Assembly (NCBI GenBank): GCA_946183145.1
Contig: CAMGZM010000004.1
Location: 1 to 64,000, forward strand
DNA: 64,000 nucleotides
Direction: 5' to 3'
Origin: an uncultured Fretibacterium sp.
GTDB lineage: Bacteria > Synergistota > Synergistia > Synergistales > Aminobacteriaceae
A model generated the notes under the pieces. That model saw only the letters and a program-made list of their open reading frames with translations, was not told where the DNA came from and ran no database searches. Shown in pieces: positions 1-8,237 of this stretch; position 1 is the first letter of the stretch; each line of letters starts with the position of its first letter. A program made the position numbers and the translations under genes.

Positions 1-40
1 CCAGCGTTTATCCTGAGCCAGGATCAAACTCTCAGTAAAA
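1..40 (-). rRNA. rrs: 16S ribosomal RNA, 5' end only
   Basis: The reverse complement of the first bases contains AGAGTTTGATCCTGGCTCAG, the conserved 5' end of bacterial 16S rRNA, followed by GATAAACGCTGG. The gene runs off the left edge, so only about 40 bases are present. The mature 5' end is placed about 7 bases before AGAGTTTG by analogy with E. coli and is approximate. Confidence 0.95.
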
Positions 41-83
41 ATTTTGTGAGATTTATTTGATTGGCTTGTTTGTACTATCGCTC

Positions 84-112
84 ATTCATTACACGCTGTA
101 TTCTCTTGTCAA
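84..112 (-). promoter_or_regulatory. second (P2) rRNA promoter, tentative
   Basis: On the minus strand a perfect TTGACA (complement of 107-112) lies about 70 bases before the 16S start. The -10 box is poorer: TAATGA after 15 bases or ATGAAT after 17. Tandem promoters are usual for rRNA operons, which supports a P2 here, but the -10 is uncertain. Confidence 0.45.
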
Positions 113-164
113 TTAACCTTTTGCTTCATCGCCGCTTCGGTGTATCTCGCAACGACAAGAGGGA

Positions 165-192
165 ATTATACACGCATTTTTTTTTCTGTCAA
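165..192 (-). promoter_or_regulatory. P1 rRNA promoter
   Basis: On the minus strand TTGACA (complement of 187-192), a 16-base A-rich spacer and TATAAT (complement of 165-170) form a full-consensus sigma-70-type promoter aimed at the 16S gene. Transcription should start near 158, leaving a leader of about 120 bases. Both hexamers are perfect, which fits the strength expected of an rRNA operon. Confidence 0.78.
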
Positions 193-202
193 CATTTCAA
201 TT

Positions 203-649
203 TTATCTTTCTCTTCCGTTGCATTCGGCATCGCCCATTATCCTCAGCCACACGGATTTTACGGTGTGCAACTGACTCGCGTCCGTAATCGGTTTGCAGT
301 CGTGCGAATTTGGACGTATGCCCGCAGTAAAGATAAGGCCGAGCGCGTTTTTCCTGCCCCATATTTTTTCCTTTACGGCTTCTTCTCCGGCTTTAAACTG
401 GTAGCCGACGAACCATGTCTCACGCCTCAATTCTGTTCCCGCGTCGTTCACTCCGTAGCCGCTGTCAGCAAGATATTCCCAGTTGGCCGCGTTCTTTTTA
501 TCTGCCGCTCCCTTCTCATTAAAGCCGCTCACACCCTGAATGTAACTCATGAATGACACTATCTGATTCGTATAGCCGACAGGATTATTTGCCAGGGCAT
601 CTTGAATTGAATGGTACTTCACGCCGTTGAAACAGAATTTCATATTCAT
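203..649 (-). CDS. C-terminal half of a type IV pilin-like protein (split gene)
   Basis: This 148-residue frame has no signal or membrane segment and looks like the globular part of a pilin or pseudopilin (aromatic-rich, ending in VWLRIMGDAEC). Its first ATG overlaps the stop of the upstream prepilin frame as ATGA. There are two readings. Either one pilin gene of about 220 codons has been split by a frameshift or sequencing error near 650-660, or two genes are translationally coupled through the ATGA. I favour a frameshift, because the upstream part is short for a pilin and this part lacks any export signal of its own. Function is inferred only from its position. Confidence 0.5.
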   Translation of the reverse strand: MNMKFCFNGVKYHSIQDALANNPVGYTNQIVSFMSYIQGVSGFNEKGAADKKNAANWEYLADSGYGVNDAGTELRRETWFVGYQFKAGEEAVKEKIWGRKNALGLIFTAGIRPNSHDCKPITDASQLHTVKSVWLRIMGDAECNGRER

Positions 650-873
650 ATTGCCAACTCCGCTGCTCTTCCCGAAACATATGTTATACGGTCTATGTTG
701 TCTAAGTACCACGCAATTACAGCCTTCCGAATGTGAGTCAGATTGGCCACGATGTTTGAGGCTTTTGCTGTCGTTACCGCTTCAGTGCTCGAAATAATCA
801 TCATGGCCGCAAGCACTCCTATAACTATAATTACAATCAACAATTCTATAAGTGTAAACGCCCTGCGCCTCAT
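646..873 (-). CDS. type IV prepilin-like N-terminal region
   Basis: The frame begins MRRRAFTLIELLIVIIVIGV, a class III prepilin signal: basic leader, cleavage expected between Ala and Phe, Glu at mature position 5, then a hydrophobic helix. A prepilin peptidase would cleave and N-methylate it, and the helix packs into a type IV pilus or type II secretion pseudopilus. The start at 873 is preferred to the track's 942 because GGAGGCGGAGC precedes it and the leader then has the usual length. The frame stops after only 75 residues, and the likely remainder continues in the next frame downstream. No other pilus gene is in the window. Confidence 0.75.
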   Translation of the reverse strand: MRRRAFTLIELLIVIIVIGVLAAMMIISSTEAVTTAKASNIVANLTHIRKAVIAWYLDNIDRITYVSGRAAELAI

Positions 874-1018
874 AGCCGCTCCGCCTCCATATTCATATGT
901 ATATCTTTGGATAAAAGCATTATACAGAAAATTCAAACTCACGAAAAGTTTTCACTGTCCGCCGTGATAGAATGGCATTCAAAAATCCCAACCGCAAAAC
1001 TAAACGGAGGCTTCAAAA

Positions 1019-3841
1019 TTGAAAAGCCCGACTCAAAAACGAGAGTCCCAAAATGAAACGGGGACTCAAAAATCAAACAGCCCGGAACAGAGTCGCACGG
1101 ACAAAATCGAATCGTTTGGCGAAAAACAAGAAACTCAAAAATTTTGGCGCAAGCTGATAAATGAAGTTTTCGGAATCATTAATCAAGACGACTATATAGA
1201 GTTCGAGAAGCGAGTCTTAATCGGACGTACGAAATTCATCGACGCTTATATACCGTCAACAGGAATCGTTATCGAGCAAAAATCACAGGGCGTTGACCTC
1301 TCATTACCCGAAAGACAGTCGGACGGCTCATATCTCACTCCCTACGAGCAGGCCAAACGCTATTATGACTGGCTCCCAGTCTCGCAGAAAGGAGGCTACA
1401 TTCTCACATGCAACTTTGACGAGATACGAGTCCACGACATGGAAGCACATTCAGCACCGCCCGAAATCATTCCACGCAAAGACGCTTCACGCGGCAATCT
1501 CGGATTCCTTCTCACGCCCGGAGAGACTCTTCACCGCGATGTACGAATCTCCGTTGACGCAGGGCAGAACGTCAGAAAACTCTATGATTACCTCCTCGAC
1601 TCACTCGATGACATTTCACGCGAGAATCATTACGACAAAGACCAATACGACAAGGCACGCGATGAGATTAACGTCTTCTGCGTGAGACTCGTTTTCCTGC
1701 TTTACGCTGAGGACTCCGGGTTATTCCGCAAGTCTCAGTTCACAGATTATTTCAGGAAGGGCGCGGACGTAGCACAATCGACGCTCAAAGATTTATTCTC
1801 CGTCCTCAAAACTGAACGCCACAAACGAGACCCGTTTTTATCCGCTGACCTCAAAGAATTTCCCTACGTAAACGGCGGACTCTTTCATGATGATGTCAAA
1901 TTCCCCCCTCTTGATGACGAGGCAAAACGCATAATCCTTCATGACATGGCCGGGTTCGACTGGTCAGGCATAAATCCGACAATTTTCGGCGCAATCTTTG
2001 AAGCTACACTCAATGACGATACACGAAAGCAGGAAGGAATACATTACACATCATCAGCAAACATTCACAAGCTCATTGACCCGCTTTTTCTTGACGGACT
2101 CACAGAGACTCTCAGCGCGATTCTTGATGAGCCGGAGTCCCCCGCAAGGACTCAAAAATTGCTCGCGTTTCAGGAAAAATTATCCTCGCTGAGATTCTTA
2201 GACCCTGCGTGCGGATCAGGGAATTTCCTCACAGAGTCCTTCACGTCATTGCGCAGACTCGAAAACAGCATACTTCACGCGCTCCCTGTAACTGAAAAAC
2301 GCGCCGTAAAAGTCAAAATCACCCAGTTCAACGGAATAGAAGCAAATAATTTTGCAGTCAACATCGCAAAGACAGCATTATGGATCTCAGATCATCAGAT
2401 GTGGAAAGCGACTCAAAAGATTATGCGCCCGGACAAAGCTCCCCTGCCGCTTGAAGAATATGACGGCATAGAGTACGGCGACGCGCTGAGGTCTGACGCT
2501 CTCATTACAGGATGGAAGATTGAACATGAAGATATGCTCTATATTATGGGCAATCCTCCTTTCTTGGGATATTCGCAGAAAAACAGCGGACAGAAAGAAA
2601 TACTCAGCACAATGTTCAAGAACTGGAAAGTTGATTACGTTGCGGGATGGTTCTACGAGGCCTCGAAAATTTTGCAGGATGAAAATGTAAAGGCCGCTTT
2701 CGTCGCAACAAATTCCGTATGTCAGGGTGAACAGCCTTCAGGAATATTCAAGCCGCTTAGTGAAGACTGGCACATAAAAATCGATTTCGCGCATGAGTCT
2801 TTCGTGTGGAAAAATGAGCTTCCAGATCCAAAAAAGATGGCTCATGTTCACGTCGTCATTATCGGCTTCAGCACAGACCCGCCGGAAAAACGCAGGCTAT
2901 ATTACGACTACACAAATGAGGAAGGAGAAATACAGACAGCATACAGGGAAGTTGACAATATCAATTTCTACCTTCATGAAGACCCTGACGAGGATATAGC
3001 AGAGCCGACTGACTCGCCGATTTTCGCGAATGCCCCGGCCATGATGTCAGGAAACCGTCCGGCAGATGACGGAAAACTTATTATTAACGGTGAAGATTAC
3101 GCAGAGTTTATCAGGCGTGAACCAAGAGCTGTGAAATATATCAGGCGTTACATGATGGGAGTCGATTTCATTAACAACATATCACGCTATTGTTTGTGGC
3201 TTGTGGGCGTTAATCCTGATGAGATTCGTAATATGCCGCTCGTACACAAAAGGGTGAAGGCTGTAGAAAGTTTCAGGAAAGCAAGCAAGAGGGCAGCAAC
3301 AAAAAAGCTCGCTAATGCTTCGTGGCTTTTCGCTGAGATAAGATACGCGGGCGGTAACTATATCGCAATCCCGGAAGTGTCATCAGAGAGTCGCATATAT
3401 ATTCCGATGGGCTTTCTTGACGACTCTGTGATACCCGGCAACGGATTACGCATTATCCCCGGCGCAACACTGTATGATTTCGGAGTCCTCACAAGCCGCG
3501 TGCATATGGCGTGGGTTCGGAGAGTCTGCGGACGACTCGAAATGCGTTACAGGTATTCCGGCGATATGGTGTACAACACGTTTTCATGGCCGCGTCCCTC
3601 AGAGAGTCAGCGCGCAAAGATCGAGTCGACAGCGCAGGGGATTCTTGACGCCCGGAGCCTGTACCCTTCTGCGAGTTTCGCGGGGCTGTATGATGACTCA
3701 CTGATGCCGATTGAGTTACGGCGGGCGCATGAGAGAAATGACCGGGCTGTGTGCCGTGCTTACGGATGGGATGAGAATATCAGCGAGGGGGATATAGTGC
3801 GGAAATTGTTCGGGCTGTATCATGAGCTTACAGGTAGGTGA
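1019..3841 (+). CDS. MmeI-like fused restriction endonuclease/adenine methyltransferase (type IIL/IIG)
   Basis: A 940-residue single-chain restriction-modification enzyme; the length is close to MmeI. From the N-terminus it shows a nuclease region with D75 and E86-Q-K88 (FIDAYIP then IVIEQKS, the D...ExK motif), a helical spacer, methyltransferase motif I DPACGSGNF at about 395, catalytic motif IV NPPF at about 512, and a long C-terminal part that should hold the target recognition domain. Such enzymes methylate one strand of their site and cut about 20 bases away, using SAM for both activities. The start is TTG behind AACGGAGG. The first 30 residues are repetitive and polar. Its end is 5 bases from a convergent OLD-type nuclease gene, so the two form a small defence block. 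The target sequence cannot be read from the protein. Confidence 0.88.
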   Translation: MKSPTQKRESQNETGTQKSNSPEQSRTDKIESFGEKQETQKFWRKLINEVFGIINQDDYIEFEKRVLIGRTKFIDAYIPSTGIVIEQKSQGVDLSLPERQSDGSYLTPYEQAKRYYDWLPVSQKGGYILTCNFDEIRVHDMEAHSAPPEIIPRKDASRGNLGFLLTPGETLHRDVRISVDAGQNVRKLYDYLLDSLDDISRENHYDKDQYDKARDEINVFCVRLVFLLYAEDSGLFRKSQFTDYFRKGADVAQSTLKDLFSVLKTERHKRDPFLSADLKEFPYVNGGLFHDDVKFPPLDDEAKRIILHDMAGFDWSGINPTIFGAIFEATLNDDTRKQEGIHYTSSANIHKLIDPLFLDGLTETLSAILDEPESPARTQKLLAFQEKLSSLRFLDPACGSGNFLTESFTSLRRLENSILHALPVTEKRAVKVKITQFNGIEANNFAVNIAKTALWISDHQMWKATQKIMRPDKAPLPLEEYDGIEYGDALRSDALITGWKIEHEDMLYIMGNPPFLGYSQKNSGQKEILSTMFKNWKVDYVAGWFYEASKILQDENVKAAFVATNSVCQGEQPSGIFKPLSEDWHIKIDFAHESFVWKNELPDPKKMAHVHVVIIGFSTDPPEKRRLYYDYTNEEGEIQTAYREVDNINFYLHEDPDEDIAEPTDSPIFANAPAMMSGNRPADDGKLIINGEDYAEFIRREPRAVKYIRRYMMGVDFINNISRYCLWLVGVNPDEIRNMPLVHKRVKAVESFRKASKRAATKKLANASWLFAEIRYAGGNYIAIPEVSSESRIYIPMGFLDDSVIPGNGLRIIPGATLYDFGVLTSRVHMAWVRRVCGRLEMRYRYSGDMVYNTFSWPRPSESQRAKIESTAQGILDARSLYPSASFAGLYDDSLMPIELRRAHERNDRAVCRAYGWDENISEGDIVRKLFGLYHELTGR

Positions 3842-3846
3842 TACGG

Positions 3847-5754
3847 TTATTGCGGCTGGGAGTCGTCCTGGCTGCATATTTCCTCTATGACATCGAATAT
3901 AAGCCTGAAAGAAGAGAAGTCAAAATCCCGTGCAAAATCATCGTTGCTGAGAATCATTTGGGCAAAATCATCTTTGGAGAGAGCAAGAGACTTTTTATGT
4001 TCCCTGTCATGTGAATCGTCATAAACTTTTTTGTCAATGACACCATTAACTTTTACTTTATGCTGTATTTTGTCGCAGCAAGCACGATAAAAATATTTTT
4101 CATCAATGAAGTTGCCATTATCATAAAATTCACAGCCGAGAAAAAGCCTTCTCCCATTCGAAGTTTCCCTAGTTAAGTCTTCTCTCCTGTAATAATGTTC
4201 GATTGATGTATGCGAGCCGTAAATATCTTCATGAGTAATCGGAATAGCAAACGCATAAACGTTATTGCCCAATGACACATATTTTTCACTCTCCAAACGC
4301 CCGGCCAAATCTTTATCGCACTGTCTGAGTTCGTCAAAGTTATCACGGTCAAAAATGCCGATAATTTTTTCGGTGTTCGGCAAACGTGAAAAATGCTTCA
4401 GCATCGTCAAGAGAGTTTTATCTCCTCGTGTGTCTTCAAATTCATCAAAGCTGATGTCACGAGTGATGTTGAGTTTCTGCATTGCCGCTTTCAAGTGCTT
4501 CCAGTCAGTTTTTCCCTCAGTTATCACAAATGGCTTTGATGATTCCCTGATCTGTTTCTGAAGCTGACTAATTGAGGCCGAAAAATTTTCACGCTCATGA
4601 AGAAATACCGTATATGCGTCCCTGAATATTTCATTGTCAGACGGCGGGCAGGGTATTCCCCCGTTGTCGAGATCAAAAATCCTGTATGATATACTCTCGC
4701 TTTCTTCAAGCCCCAAGCCCAAGAACGGAGAATGCGATGAAACGATGAACTGTATGTTAGGAAACATCGCTATAAGTCTAGGCAGTATTTCCTTCTGGAG
4801 TTTGATGTGAAGATGCTTGTCAATCTCATCAACAAGGACTATCCCGTGAACTTTATCTGACGGGCTGAGAATTTTGTCTGACTGCCTGATAATTTCTCCA
4901 AAGAGACAGAGCAAAGCTAATTCTCCTGCTGACATACAGAAAATGCTGGGATAAATCACTTCTCTATTCTCGTTTGTAACGGAGAGCCTTGCTGCACCCT
5001 GAGCTCTTCTCCCTATTCCGATATGGACGGGGATATTCAATTTTGAAGATAGAATATTTGACAGCAGAGCATTAATTTGTTCAATAACAACAACAGCGGA
5101 TGTATCTTGAAGTACTAAGTCCAAGGCAATATCCATCAGCCAGTTTGAAACCTGCTGAATATCGGACGTAATTTCTATAGGATTGGGGAGATACCCAGCA
5201 AAATCCATATCAGTCTTGAATTTCAGCTCTGTCTTGTAGGGATCATTCAAGTAATGCGGAGTTTCGTATCTATATGCCGGAAAATACGTAAGGATTATGT
5301 GGCTGAATATTTCCCTAATGTCTTTGGAACTGCTCAATGACCAGTACTTTATGAATGAGTTATCCTTAAGAGACCGCTCCAATTCAGAAAAAGGCGCAGG
5401 GTTTTCAAGGCGAGCCACTGATAAATAATGTTCTTCGCTACACTGCCCTGTTATATTCACATAGTCATACGTATCACTGTCGCTAATGAACCTCAGGTAA
5501 AGAATTGAAGGCTTTGAAATGTCGACAGAATACAGGCTTGATGAAACCCGGTAGAATTTATGCTTCTTGTCCTCGAACTCGTTAAAGAAAGCTTTTTTCG
5601 CCAACTCGTAAAAAGCGTCTGCAATGTATGACAAGATTGTTGTTTTGCCAGTTCCGTTTACACCTGATAGCACTGATATATTTTCATTGTCGAAATCCAA
5701 CGTAAGATTCCCTGAAGGAGCTATGTTGTTCATGATGATTTTCTTCAGTCTCAT
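3847..5754 (-). CDS. OLD-family ATPase with TOPRIM nuclease domain
   Basis: This 635-residue protein has an N-terminal SMC/ABC-type ATPase and a C-terminal TOPRIM domain. Walker A is GVNGTGKT (31-38); further on come an ABC-like signature (SAGELALL), Walker B LVDEIDKHL and the H-loop SSHSPFLG. The TOPRIM motifs are VITEGKTD and GIFDRDN. This is the class 1 OLD layout; known members are ATP-driven nucleases, several of which act in phage defence. The start at 5754 is preferred over 5796 because GAGG sits at the right distance and the P-loop then falls near residue 30. No GajB-like helicase gene is adjacent, so it is not an obvious Gabija pair. It converges on the MmeI-like gene, which supports a defence role by context. 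Confidence 0.85.
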   Translation of the reverse strand: MRLKKIIMNNIAPSGNLTLDFDNENISVLSGVNGTGKTTILSYIADAFYELAKKAFFNEFEDKKHKFYRVSSSLYSVDISKPSILYLRFISDSDTYDYVNITGQCSEEHYLSVARLENPAPFSELERSLKDNSFIKYWSLSSSKDIREIFSHIILTYFPAYRYETPHYLNDPYKTELKFKTDMDFAGYLPNPIEITSDIQQVSNWLMDIALDLVLQDTSAVVVIEQINALLSNILSSKLNIPVHIGIGRRAQGAARLSVTNENREVIYPSIFCMSAGELALLCLFGEIIRQSDKILSPSDKVHGIVLVDEIDKHLHIKLQKEILPRLIAMFPNIQFIVSSHSPFLGLGLEESESISYRIFDLDNGGIPCPPSDNEIFRDAYTVFLHERENFSASISQLQKQIRESSKPFVITEGKTDWKHLKAAMQKLNITRDISFDEFEDTRGDKTLLTMLKHFSRLPNTEKIIGIFDRDNFDELRQCDKDLAGRLESEKYVSLGNNVYAFAIPITHEDIYGSHTSIEHYYRREDLTRETSNGRRLFLGCEFYDNGNFIDEKYFYRACCDKIQHKVKVNGVIDKKVYDDSHDREHKKSLALSKDDFAQMILSNDDFARDFDFSSFRLIFDVIEEICSQDDSQPQ

Positions 5755-5841
5755 ATTATCGGCCTCATAAATCAAAGTATGTTTTAATTTTAGCATTATG
5801 ATGAAAGTTCAGCGCAAAATCTCGCAGAAGGGCATAAAATT

Positions 5842-5870
5842 TTGCGTTAAGGCGTAAACTGTGATATATT
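5842..5870 (+). promoter_or_regulatory. promoter of the infC operon leader
   Basis: TTGCGT, a 17-base spacer and TATATT lie upstream of the translation-factor operon. Transcription would begin near 5877 and give a 5' leader of about 170 bases before infC. The -35 is weak (TTG conserved) and the -10 is good. Confidence 0.55.
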
Positions 5871-5954
5871 CTCGCAGGCTCTCCTGTTCGGCTTTCAACA
5901 AGAAATGCTGACGGGGAACTAAGAAGCCACACTCTGAATCTATACGCATATAAC

Positions 5955-5999
5955 AATCAGGGAGTCAGGCTTTGAGGAATGAGCCGCCCTGATTTTTTT
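5955..5999 (+). terminator. attenuator-like hairpin in the infC leader
   Basis: AATCAGGG (5955-5962) pairs exactly with CCCTGATT (5987-5994), with an inner GGCT/AGCC stem, and is followed by a run of T. It sits inside the leader, about 50 bases before the infC start. In Firmicutes the infC-rpmI-rplT operon is controlled by leader attenuation through L20; a comparable control is inferred here. It could alternatively be the 3' end of a short stand-alone RNA beginning near 5877. Confidence 0.65.
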
Positions 6000-6047
6000 A
6001 TGCAAAACAACAAAAGCTGCGGCAGATTTTGAAAGGAGGAGGAATTT

Positions 6048-6614
6048 TTGCCCGGCAATGAAGAGAATACCCCGCGCATTAATGAGGAGATAACATCATC
6101 ACAGGTTCTTCTTGTTGACGAGAACGGGGTGAAAGTTGGAATCACAAACACGATTGATGCCATAAGAATGGCGCATGAGCAGTCCCTCGATCTTGTGGAG
6201 GTTGCACCGCTGGCACAGCCGCCCGTTTGCAGGATTATGGATTACGGGAAATACCGCTATCAGCTCCAGAAGAAAGAGAAAGACGCACGCAAGAAACAGA
6301 AAGTCCAGGAACTCAAAGAAATAAAGATGAGGCCGAAAATTGATGACCATGATTTTGACTTCAAGACAAAGGCTGTCAGGCAGTTTCTTGAGAAAGGACA
6401 CAGGGTTAAAGTGTCGGTGTTCTTCAGGGGGCGCGAGATGTCGTTTCTTGACAGGGGCGAGGAAGTTTTGAACCGCGTATTAGCTGAGTGCGAAGACGTA
6501 GGAAAATCCGAATCAAAGCCCATCATGGAAGGAAGATATATGCGGCTCTTATTGACACCGGTAACAGGAAGCACATCAACAAAACAGACGGCAAAAACGA
6601 AAGGAGAAGAATAA
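6048..6614 (+). CDS. infC: translation initiation factor IF-3
   Basis: IF-3 binds the 30S subunit, keeps it apart from 50S and checks start-codon pairing. The 188-residue protein shows the N-domain signature INEEITSSQVLLVDENGVKVG, a Lys-rich linker around residues 70-90, and the C-domain core (MRPKIDDHDFDFK, then FLEKGHRVKVSVFFRGRE). The start is TTG after GGAGGAGG. infC genes often use non-ATG starts that IF-3 itself discriminates against, giving autoregulation; a TTG here would allow the same. It heads infC-rpmI-rplT-pheS-pheT behind an attenuator-like leader. Confidence 0.96.
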   Translation: MPGNEENTPRINEEITSSQVLLVDENGVKVGITNTIDAIRMAHEQSLDLVEVAPLAQPPVCRIMDYGKYRYQLQKKEKDARKKQKVQELKEIKMRPKIDDHDFDFKTKAVRQFLEKGHRVKVSVFFRGREMSFLDRGEEVLNRVLAECEDVGKSESKPIMEGRYMRLLLTPVTGSTSTKQTAKTKGEE

Positions 6615-6818
6615 ATGCCCAAACAGAAATTGAAATCACATTCCGGCGCAAAAAAACGTTTCTTCAAGACAGCATCAGGGAAATTCGCATACAGGAAGTG
6701 CAGCAGGTCTCACATCCTCGTCCACAAAAAGCCCTCAAGAATGCGCCGCCTCAAGGAAACAGGTTACGTAACAGAAACACTCACCGAGCAGATGAGGCAC
6801 TTGCTCCCCTACGACTAG
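6615..6818 (+). CDS. rpmI: 50S ribosomal protein L35
   Basis: A 67-residue basic protein starting MPKQKLKSHSGAKKRF, the L35 signature, with the usual KKPSRMRRLK near the C-terminus. It follows the infC stop directly and precedes rplT, the conserved order in bacteria. It binds 23S rRNA in the large subunit. Its start overlaps the purine-rich end of infC (AAAGGAGAAG), which provides the ribosome binding site. Confidence 0.96.
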   Translation: MPKQKLKSHSGAKKRFFKTASGKFAYRKCSRSHILVHKKPSRMRRLKETGYVTETLTEQMRHLLPYD

Positions 6819-6834
6819 AAAGGACTGACACGCA

Positions 6835-7185
6835 ATGAGAGTAAAAGGAGCTTCACAGAGCAACAACAAGCGCAAAAAGTTATTCAGCATAACAAAAGGT
6901 TACTGGGGCCAGCGCAAGAACGTTTACCGCCGTGCAAGAGAAGCATATTTAGCGGCACTCTCACGGGCATACGGCGACAGGAAGCGCAAAAAGAGAGATT
7001 TCCGCAAATTATGGATTACGAGAATCAGCGCGGCAGTCAGGGCTGAGGGAATGAGCTATAGCGTATTCATGAATGGCCTCAAGAAGCAGGGAATCAATCT
7101 CAATCGTAAAGTGCTGTCAGAAATGGCGATACATGACGCAAAAGCCTTCAGCGATTTAGTCGCAAAGGTAAAGGCCGCCAAGTAA
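6835..7185 (+). CDS. rplT: 50S ribosomal protein L20
   Basis: A 116-residue highly basic protein, an early-assembly 23S rRNA binding protein. The stretch [30 protein letters not shown] is diagnostic, and [27 protein letters not shown] follows as in all L20 proteins. In other bacteria L20 represses this operon through the leader, which fits the attenuator-like hairpin upstream. Its stop overlaps the pheS start as TAATG, suggesting translational coupling. Confidence 0.96.
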   Translation: MRVKGASQSNNKRKKLFSITKGYWGQRKNVYRRAREAYLAALSRAYGDRKRKKRDFRKLWITRISAAVRAEGMSYSVFMNGLKKQGINLNRKVLSEMAIHDAKAFSDLVAKVKAAK

Positions 7186-8237
7186 TGACGGAAGAAAATA
7201 TTACTGTAAATGCTGTGAGGGATTCATTCCGCGAGTCCCTCGCAGGAGCTTCAACACTTCAAGAGTTAGACGAAATCCGCGTAAAATTCACAGGCAAAAA
7301 AGGTTCACTCACTCAATTATTGAGATCACTCGGAAAATTACCCCCCGAATTACGAAAATCAACAGGCCAGGAAGTTAATACCCTCCGCGATGAAATAGAA
7401 CACGAATTAGACCACGCCGGAAGAAAAATTCGCGATGCTGAGAACGAAAAGCAGGAAATCTCACAGCGAATTGATGTAACATTGCCAGCGCATGGCCGGA
7501 CTTCAGGAGCTTTTCACCCTGTTTTGCAGACAATGCACGAAATCGCCGACATAATGCAGGGACTCGGATATTCTGTAGCGTCAGGGCCTGAGATTGAAGA
7601 GGATTACTACAATTTCGAGTGTCTCAACGTTCCGCCGTGGCACCCCGCGCGTGATATGCAGGATACTTTCTATTTTGCTGACGGGACTCTATTGCGGACT
7701 CACACATCGCCCGTACAGATCCGCTCAATGCTGAAATACGGCGCGCCGCTGAGGATCGTTTGCCCGGGAAAAGTTTACCGCCGCGACAATGATACAACCC
7801 ATTCTCCGATGTTCAACCAGATGGAAGGGCTTTTAGTCGACAAAAACGTTTCTTTCAGCGTCATGAAGGGAACAATGTCGGAAATGCTGAACGCGTTTTT
7901 CGGCAAAAGTTTACGCTACAGATTCCGCGCAAGCTATTTCCCTTTCACAGAGCCGTCAATGGAGCTTGATATAGAGTGTGTAGAATGCTCCGGCCATGAT
8001 GAACACTGCCGGGTTTGTCATGGAACTGGCTGGCTTGAAGTCGTAGGCATGGGAATGGTTCATCCGAATGTTATCCGCGCCGGGAAAATTGACCCCGACG
8101 AATATAACGGCTTCGCTTTCGGAATCGGTCTCGACAGAATGGCAATGCTGAAATACGGCATAGGTGATTTGCGTCTGCTGTTTGACGGGAATGTTTCATA
8201 TTTCATGTCAGGATTCGGGGGTGCGGAAAAATGTTAA
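7185..8237 (+). CDS. pheS: phenylalanine--tRNA ligase alpha subunit
   Basis: The catalytic subunit of the alpha2-beta2 PheRS, charging tRNA-Phe. In its 350 residues it has an N-terminal coiled-coil tRNA-binding arm (about 1-90) and a class II synthetase core with motif 2 (RVYRRDNDTTHSPMFNQMEG) and motif 3 (FAFGIGLDRMAMLKYGI). A Cys/His cluster (CVECSGHDEHCRVCHGTGW) lies before motif 3, a zinc-binding-like insert seen in many PheS. Its last codons overlap pheT by 7 bases. Confidence 0.96.
   Translation: MTEENITVNAVRDSFRESLAGASTLQELDEIRVKFTGKKGSLTQLLRSLGKLPPELRKSTGQEVNTLRDEIEHELDHAGRKIRDAENEKQEISQRIDVTLPAHGRTSGAFHPVLQTMHEIADIMQGLGYSVASGPEIEEDYYNFECLNVPPWHPARDMQDTFYFADGTLLRTHTSPVQIRSMLKYGAPLRIVCPGKVYRRDNDTTHSPMFNQMEGLLVDKNVSFSVMKGTMSEMLNAFFGKSLRYRFRASYFPFTEPSMELDIECVECSGHDEHCRVCHGTGWLEVVGMGMVHPNVIRAGKIDPDEYNGFAFGIGLDRMAMLKYGIGDLRLLFDGNVSYFMSGFGGAEKC

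Noticed and set aside
61-556. Plus-strand ORFs of 75 and 138 residues
   Set aside because: They overlap the rRNA promoters and the pilin on the other strand, have no SD and no family pattern.
3847-5754. Gabija system
   Set aside because: Only a GajA-like OLD nuclease is present; no UvrD-like GajB is next to it.
5765-5956. 63-residue minus-strand ORF before the OLD gene
   Set aside because: It covers the infC promoter on the opposite strand and has no SD or family.
5860-6000. 6S RNA or tmRNA in the infC leader
   Set aside because: Some bases (GGGGAACTAAGAAGCC) looked familiar, but no closing stem or tag reading frame could be made; kept only as a leader with attenuator.
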